From: Branchinecta lynchi
Lineage: Eukaryota > Arthropoda > Branchiopoda > Anostraca > Branchinectidae
Length of the DNA stretch: 64,000 bases
Direction of reading: 5' to 3'
Assembly (NCBI GenBank): GCA_023053575.1
Contig: JAKZAP010000001.1
Coordinates: 27,732,533-27,796,532, forward strand
Position numbers and translations under genes: made by a program. Shown here piece by piece: positions 51,701 through 60,700 of the stretch. The notes below the pieces were generated by a model. It was not told the DNA's origin. It was given only the letters and a program-made list of their open reading frames with translations, and ran no database searches. Position 1 is the first letter of the stretch. Every line of letters begins with the position of its first letter.

Positions 51701-54700
51701 CGCTGTCGACCGTTGTCCAGCTGAAAACTCGGTTATGTAAATTGTTTTCCTGTTTTCGCTATAAGTCAAGAGGTCTCGGAAAAGGCTTAAAAGAGCCAAA
51801 CCGTGGGATATTTGTTGGAAGCATAGCCTAGTTTTAACGTATTCAAAAATTTAATACTGCAAGTTGATAAGCAATAGTCGGGGTCGATTCTAGCTATTTT
51901 AGCGACGTCCTCTCTAATATACCCAATGAAATAGTAAAGAATACTAAAATTTAATTTGCCTAGGACTGGGCTAATTGTAAGCTGTAGTATCCAGTAGCAT
52001 CATGTCCTGCTATAGTAGTATCCAGTCTTGCTAATAGTAGCATGCAGTAGAATGTAGTAACACGGCAGTCTTGACATAGAAGTATGTACTAGCTTTCTAT
52101 TCGTACTGCATGGAACTTTTTCGTACAACTACTATTTTGAGATAACTTTTTCATCGGGTAATGCCTGTTTCGTCTTTAACTACTAACTACATTATCTGTT
52201 TGAACGATAAGATTCGACCATAAGATTCGTATTTCTGCAAAACCACTTTAGCCAGCTCGCATTTTCATCCATCTTCACGCACACATTTCCCCCATTTATC
52301 AACATTTTTATAGAACCTTGAGATATTTACGTTTCGAATGAATTCGAAAACGACGAACTCGGAAGCGATAGCAAGTACCATTTCAAAGATCTAGTTCTTC
52401 AGGCATTTAAATAAAATCCGATTGACTGTCCTCTGTTGTTCGAAACAGCCAAAAGTTTCTACAAGCAGAGCCTAGTCTTATAGTATTCAACTGCTTGTCG
52501 GAATATAAACGTACAGTGTGAAAGGAGTCCTTAAAATAACTTTAAAGGACCTTTCTTACCTATTATACTAATGCAACCTACTTCCGTAGCCACTACATAT
52601 ATTTCTAAACCCGGAGACCCCAACTTCGTACGGTACATTCTAACCCCTCTAACAAAACCACGATGATTTTCTCACTTGCCGTGTTTTACTACCTTCGATG
52701 TGTATCACGCTGTCGACGGTTGTCTGCGAGAAGTTTTTCGATAAAAAACCGGTTATGTAAATTGTTTCCCTGTTTTCGCTACAAGTCAACGGGTCTCGGA
52801 AAAGACTTAAAACAGCCAAAACCTTGGGGTATGTGTTGAAAGCATAGCATAGCTTTAAAGTATTCAAATATTTTAAAATACTGTAAGTTGAAGAGTAAAT
52901 AGTGCGGGGGGTCCTTTAAAGCAAAAACTCTATTTGCTCTAGCTCTCACCTGAAGTGTCTTAGAAGCATCACGGATCATTCCTTTAAGTGTGGGCCTCGA
53001 GGTAAAGTAGCCGGTCCAGTACGAGTGAGGGTCGCTTCCGTATGGGAAGAAGTCATCAGTCTTTTCAGGGAGTGCGACACCAGATCCCTTAACCGCTTTT
53101 AGGTAGCAGCTTGGTGTGGAATACACAGCTTTAAACTTGTGGGTAGCCGTGTTCTTGTTGATGTGTCTTAAAGAAAAAATATCGTAAACTGTGTGGAAGG
53201 CCTCTCGCTCTGCAGCATTCCTCCTTCTACGACTGCTTCAATCCGGACCTGAATGAACAATATCTTCGTAACTTGTAAGTAAGTAACTGTAATAATGATC
53301 AACTAAAGTAATGACAAAAAACAGTAGAGTAAATAATAAGTTCTTTTCTTACTTGAATAAAAAACTAAAATAATATAAGAAAGCGGTTTTGAGGCGCCAG
53401 ACATGAAAACGTTCGCTCCTGCAACATGTGAACAAGACACACAACCGGTTTCTCATGTTCAGCTAACTTAGTTCGGCAAAAATCAAAGGCTAGTGATCAA
53501 ATCAAAAACAAATATGCAAACGAGCGGAGGAGCAGCTACGCAGCACATCATAATTTTTACCTCTACAGACAGCTATGTCGCAGTAGATGTGAACATTACA
53601 CACAACCGATTTCTCATGTTCAGCTAACATAGTGAAGTTCGGCAGATAGCCAAAAATGGCACTCACAGTTTTGAGTCGTAGCCAAATCGAAAACAAATAA
53701 TCAAATTGAACCTTCGTCTCCATATCTCTGTAATCCAACCATGTGGAGCGAATAAATTCTGACACCCTACCCAATGCAAACGAGCGGAGGAGCAGCTACG
53801 CAGCACATCATAATTTGTTTACCTCTACAAACAGCTATGTCGATGTGGACCCCCCCCCCCCCCCCCCCCCCGCATTCACCCTAAGGTTGTTCAGACGGTA
53901 TGCGGAGAGGGAAGTAGACAGGTATCAGCTTAGACCTCACAGTAAATACCTCTAGCTCAGCTCAGTTTTATCTTGGTTTTCATAGTCACTGCATGGGGCT
54001 ACAGACGGAGGTTCTATCTCATTATTTGTTCTTGCCAAAATGGGCTTTTTCACTCGCTTACTTGATGAGCAGGTCGAGATTCTTGTACCACTGGTGCGCA
54101 AACTGATAGTGGAAGTCGCTACCCATGGTGAACATGAGGTGGTTGGTCTGATAGGCCTTTGCTTCCTCTCTCGTATACTCCAAGAATTCCTCGATTCGTC
54201 TATCTGCGTTATATTCGACACTTTCGACGTCTTCAATGATGGGCTCGTCCCGGCAGAAGACATCGAAGCAGAAGCCAGGGGGAGGCTGGTACATGTTGTA
54301 AAGAACACCGGTGAAAATGTCATCTGAATATAAACGGTCATGAAAAAGGTGCCGTGATCTAACCATATCGTTCTTTTTATTTAGAGTTTACAAGATTGTT
54401 CCGTCGTTCCCATGATCTGTGCTATGTATAATATTTTGAATAGAGCTCCAGGGCCATCACATGCAAAACAAAAAAAATATCAAAGTTTCTCATAAAGCTG
54501 GAGATTCCGACCGGAAATATTTTGTTGATCGATGCATTACAGATAATCTGGTCTTGCAGATTTTGATATCGTAGTAATAAACTATTTAAACAGATTCCCT
54601 AGCTAAGCCTTCTAGTAGAAAGTATATTAGACAATAAGACTCATTCTCCGGTTTTAACCAGGTTCCGACAATACCATCCTTCCAGTTAGAGAATAAACAG

Positions 54701-57700
54701 TAGTTGGGGTTTTGCAGATAGCATGGTATCTCATACCACGGTCTAAAGCCGTTTTTGTAGTTACCGTGGTATCTGATGCCACGGGTCAAAAGGCCTTTTT
54801 GCAGTTACCGTGGTATCTAATATACGGTCCGACCGTGGCAATGATCGTGGTATCCGAAAAAGTCATCTCACTTTCATCATCACCAACAATAAAGCATAGG
54901 ATTTTGTCAAATTGGTTGGAAAGAAGTTTGGCACTCACTGACGTGACTGAATATCAGTTTTTCTTTTGAGATGACTTCAAAAACGCGCGATTTCGGTAAT
55001 TGTCGTTTTTGCAGAGCAACCGTGGTATCAGATACCACGGTAACTGCAAAAACGACTAATTGCAGATCCAGTTACCGTGGTAACAGACACCATGGTATAA
55101 GGTTTGAAGCCAAGCTGACCATTCATTACGAAAGAAATAGAAAACCGTGATTTTCGGGTTTTTTTTTTTTTTTTTGTTTCTTGATCAGCTAATAATCCCT
55201 CTAGGATGATGTGTGAGGGATAAATATAAATTCGGATATTTTGGTACCATCCGTCTGGGAAACCGCAGAAGCTTTCACCCAGAAAACGGCCCACTCGAAA
55301 AATCCATTATACGTTGACCACTATTGATAAAATCTTCCAAAAACATGGCAGATACCATGGTATCTGCCAAAATGCAAATAGTATTTCACGAATCATTGTG
55401 TCTTTTTTAAAGTACACAATGTTTTCCGAAACAATTTCGTCGACGTCCAAATTTTACTTCTAATAAATTTACGGTTCAGGCCGAAAACCGGTCAAAATAC
55501 TTTGAAGAAAACGAAGTTATTTTTGGATAAGCTCGTATTTCTTACCAGATACCTATGCTCCGATGGACTTCAGAAAAATTGTCAGATTTTCCGTTTCTGC
55601 TGGATTCTGAGCGAGATGCTATTAACACCAAGAAAATAAGGTTCATATATACATTTTAGCCTGTAATCTTGCCCCTCTATGAATCGGCAGTCCTGTCAGT
55701 TTAGCCGGTTATCGTTTAACTGAATACAACGGATTGGTTGGGGCATGTAGTATCTGAATCAGAATCAGAATCAGAATAATTTATTTACACAAGCTATCGT
55801 AGTCAAGAAGAGACTCAACTTAATGGCGCTTGGGCTTACAAATTAAAAGAGGACACAAATAAGAACAGAAACTTCAGCACTTATTAAACACTGACGTGTA
55901 ATACGGAACGAACGTGTTTGAAAACCTATTTGTTCGTGTGGTAGGCGGTACCAGTTTTCTTTGTTTCTGGACCTAGTGTCAACTCGATTCGGCATGACCG
56001 GTGGTAGTATAGCCCTATGTTTGTCACTTCGTAGAAGGAATTGACCGAATTTGCATATCAAACTGAACCGACGGTCGTAAAGGGACGGTAGTTGTAAGGT
56101 TGATAATGCTGATTCAGAATCAGTAAATGCTTCACACAATATTACTTTAGCGGCTCTTTTCTGTATTGACTCAAGTTGATCACTTAAGTATCCTGTGTTA
56201 TTGACTTGAGGCCCCCAAACAGGGCAAGCATACTCTACAATTGGTCGGATATATGTCAGGTACGCCAGCTTTAGTTGCGACACTGAAAAACCGAATCGAC
56301 GCATTAAGATAAATCATTGTCCTAAATGATGTAATAAGGTGAATAGCGCTATACGCGATGACTACGTTTTAACACACACGCCTGTTCAAATACAACCCAA
56401 GAGGTTCTTATCAATGCGGCTTCCGGCTTCCGTTGTTGCCAAGGTAATACAATTTTTCGAGCTCTAAAAATATCCGAAAAGGTTCTTGGTACTACTTGAA
56501 GTACACGAGTACAATATAACGCAAATTATACTGTAAAAAAGCTATTAAAATAACGGATGGACAGCATTGATCCTCGAACTGACGAAAAGCCGTCGGAATA
56601 GAACAAAAACGTGTTTTTGTTAAGAAAAGTTGTTTCTTTAGCTTCCAACAAAGTAGAACTGTTGTGCTTTCCTTGGCAACCCTGACGACGCTGCGCCTCT
56701 CCTCGGCCCGCTGGCGGAACCAACCAAGCGATCTGATTGGCCCTGCATAAGCCAGAATAGAACGCTAGTCTATTCTCCTTATTCACCTTATTACAGCGCG
56801 CTCCGAGGAAAAGAGAAATCTGTAATAAGTCTTATACGCGGTAATACACCTTATTAAACCAATTAGGACAATGCTTAAGGGTACGCATCGCACAGTTGGC
56901 TTTTCTTACTATTGTATCAACGTGAAGACTAAACGAGCAATCAACGCTAAACGTGACGCCGAGAATAACAGCTGAAGATACACTAGGATACGGTGGCGGA
57001 GGGCACACAAAATCCCTTTTCAGGGATTAAAGCGAAGGATTTTGGTTTTCCCTTCGTTGATTTGTAGGCTGTTAGTTGCACATTGGTCTTTAAAATTGCT
57101 GAATGTTTCGTCACAGAACTGAGGAACTGCCTCGGATTTCTCGATAATGTACTTGAGAAGAACTGACAAATCGTCAACGTACTTGAATCTTTCATCGAAC
57201 CCAGAAAGGACAAAATTTATCACTACCAAAAACAACAGTGCCGCAAGTTTTGTGCCTTGTGGAGCTCCGCACGTTAGCTCAGCCCATTCGGAATCAGTGT
57301 CTCCTGGGAAAAGACTGTACACGCACTGGTAACGGGCTCGTAAAAAATCGATCACTAGAAGGAGGATATGTTTGCGTGCACCCATGGTGCGTAAATTTGT
57401 CAGTGCAATGGAGTGGCGAATAAGGTCAAAAGCTTTTCGGTAGTCCATAAGGAGAAGATCGATAATGGCACTTCCTCGGTCGAGCCACTCAACGATGAGG
57501 TGGTACATACGCACTAAATAGACAGTTGTGTAGTATAACCTTCAGTATATCTACGGCCGTCCTCAAAACGTATAATTCTACTGTGACACGGAAAATTTGA
57601 ATTTCAACATAAACGTAACTATACAGTGGCCAGCGATCAGCTTGCGGAAGGTAGGTCAATGCGTGAATACTTATTTTTCGTAAATCGCTTTCGTCAAGCC

Positions 57701-60700
57701 CACAACACAGGTACAAGCAAATAGAGGTACCACAATCCGACATGAAAATTCCACTAAAGGAAAATTGATTATTCAGAAATAGCGGAGCAACGAAGTAACG
57801 CATTTTCAGCGGGTCTTCAAGCCTCTTTATGTGAATAAGTAATGCAAAGGCCTAACTAGGAGCGTGTTCCACCCTTGTATCAATAGTTACTATTAGTTAC
57901 TATTTCCGTTCCATCCTCACGAAAAGTTACTACGCTGACCGTTCCAACCTTGTCAGAATAGTAACTAATAGTTACTATTTGCTTACCATGCTCGGGAGCG
58001 TGGTAAGCGTAGTAACTACGCATCTCTGGAACGTGATTGGTCGGATTCGCCCCTGGCGTGAGATCCTGCTGGAAAATAGAAAAATCGTTCCAGCCTTGAC
58101 GGCAAAAAGCCGGAATTTGTGACGTCATGCGTAGTAACTACGGTAAGTAGGATGGAACACGCTCTAGATTGCCCCTTCTCAGCCCTTTACGGTTAAACTT
58201 TAAATGCTCAGAATAGAAACTGTCTGCTGAATTAAATGAATGGAGGAATGCATTTTATTACCTGTAAAAGGGTAAAAGCACAAAGTACGGAGTATTATAC
58301 ATAGACAAAAACGATAAATAACGAAAAAGACTACTAAAAACTAACTAGCATTCGAAAAGGGCCGCAGAGGGTCGTAAACGTGAATCAGATTGATGGTCTT
58401 TTCACAGAGGTCATCACTCGAAGTCCGAATCCGAGAGGGCACGTCTATTAGTCCAAATCGAGCAATAACTTTTCTGTGTTGGTGCCATCTAGGGAGCAGC
58501 AGGAGGAATTTACAAAACATTAAATAAGCCACTCGTGGAGTCTGGCGATCGTTCTTAAGCATTGTCCTAATAGGTGTAATAAGGTGTATTACCGCGTATA
58601 ACACTTATTACAGATTCCTCTTTTCCTCGGAGCGCGCTGTAATAAGGTGAATAAGGAGAACAGACTAGCGTTTCTATTCTGGCTTATGTACGGCCAATCA
58701 GATCACTTGGTTGGTTCCGCCAGCGGGCCGAGGAAAGGAGCAGCGCCGCTAGGGTTGCCACGGGAAGCAGTAAAGTTCTACTTTGTTGGAAGCTGAAGAA
58801 ACAACTTTTCTCCAAAATGACACATTTTGTTCAATTGTGACTGCTTAATGCTACTTTTTAAGACCAATGCTGCCCATCCGTAGATTTAACTGCTCTTTGC
58901 AATATATTAGGCGTCAAATTGTACTGGTGTACTTCAAGTAACACTAAGAACACTTTTCTGATCTTCAGAAACTCGAAACACTGTATGACATTGGCAACAC
59001 TGCTCGCTGCATTGATAAGAGCCTCTCGGGTTCTTATTTGAACGGGCGTGTGTATTAAGACGTCAACATCGCGTATAGCGTTATTCAGCTTATTACACCT
59101 TTTAGGACAATGCTTTACGAAATAGATGAGCCATGCCGAATAAAAACAGAAGCACAGGGGTGCAATAATCTTGATGACTATCTGTCCTTGCCGATGCAAA
59201 ATCTCCGGCCTCTCCGGGTAGCTAGCGGAAGAAAGGCAGACATGGTGTCACAGCTGCACCCAAAGATCGCGGTGACTGATTGACACAGGATTTGAGTCAT
59301 TGAGTTTGAGTAGTACGGACACGCTTACTCCTTCTTCCTGAGGATCATTTTGGACTTAGTCATATAGAGTATAAGCGTTCAGTTCAGTTCAGTTTATTTT
59401 ACGACCCAAATACATTTAACTATGTTGCCAGTACCCGCCCCAAGAAAGGTACAAAAAAGCACTTGCAGTTGGGCGGGTACATAAAACTCATATCCTAACT
59501 AATAATTAACTAGAAACAAAACATACCAGAAAAAAGCACTAAAACAAGAAATAATAACCAATCTCTCATCAACTCATTTATTACTTATAATGAGAAAAAA
59601 GAAAAATAATAAGAAAAACAAGAAGAAAAAACTACGAACCTTGGCCTAACAAATACTTTTTCAATTTATTTTTAAATAGCCCCAGATGCTCAGCCGCCCG
59701 AATGCTCTCCGGAACAGAGTTCCACACATTAGGCCCTGAAAATCTAGTAGGGAAACCGGCCCTGGTTCCACTTCTATGCGGGACAACGAAGTCACTAGCA
59801 TGACGCGTTTCATAATGATGCAGAGATCTATTGTCACTAAAATAATCACAAAAAACCTCTGGACTTGCATCACTCCAACATTGATAAGCAAAAATTCCGA
59901 CTTGGTACTCCCGCAGCTGTCCTACATTAAGCACTTGCAATTTTTTGAAACAAGCTGCAGTGTTGTGTGCACCTTCGACGTATCCACCAATAAGACGCAT
60001 CGCTTTATTTTGAAGAATCTGAACACGTTTAAAATTCACATAAAAATTGCTTGCCCATAACATGCATACATGCATGTAAAGCATACAAAGACCATTGCGG
60101 TTGCAGCGGATTTTGTTTGTGGATACTTTCCCGTTAGCCATGCTTAGGCTTTTTACGGCTCTATTCACTAGGTTTGAACACGTATCGGAAAGCGTTGGGC
60201 TGAAAGACAGACCCAGCCAGCTAACGGAAGAAGAACATGATAGAACTGCAGCGCCAGCAACAAGTTGGGCGACAGTATAAGGGCTATTGAAACAAATAAA
60301 CTCACATTTAGACGCATTAACTGATAATCTAGTCTTATATAGTTCATAAGTTAATACACTAAGGTTAGCAAGCAATCCGCGGCGAGTCCGGGCAACAAAC
60401 AGAACGTCATCAGCATATGCAACGTGAGACACACCACTATCACCAGAAGAAATCGAACATTTAAGGGGACGCAGGCACGATGCAAGAACACATTTAAATT
60501 CACTAGGAGACAACATGGCTCCTTGCTGAATTTCCCTTATTAATTTTTACCGGGTTAGATGTTTTGCAATTCCAAGTCACTGGAATACCAAAAGACAATA
60601 AACGTACTAGGGAAGGATTAACACCTGAAGACGTAATGGAAAATAGAGCCTGGAATGCACAATATTGTCAAAAGCCCTAGAAATGTCAACAGTAAGACAA

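Larger units (their letters stand above)
55757..57515 (-). mobile_element. LINE with TCTGATTCTGATT tail, split by a MITE
   Basis: A minus-strand LINE: the reverse-transcriptase palm is at 57514-57020 (DYRKAFD, GAPQGTKLAALLF, YVDDLSVL), and the thumb and C-terminus at 56304-55843 (YIRPIVEYACPVWGP, LESIQKRAAKVIL). The 3' end is TAAATTATTCTGATTCTGATT at 55757-55785. The MITE at 56313-56875 lies between them. It is 5'-truncated at about 57515 and a different lineage from the 40-kb element. Confidence 0.82.
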
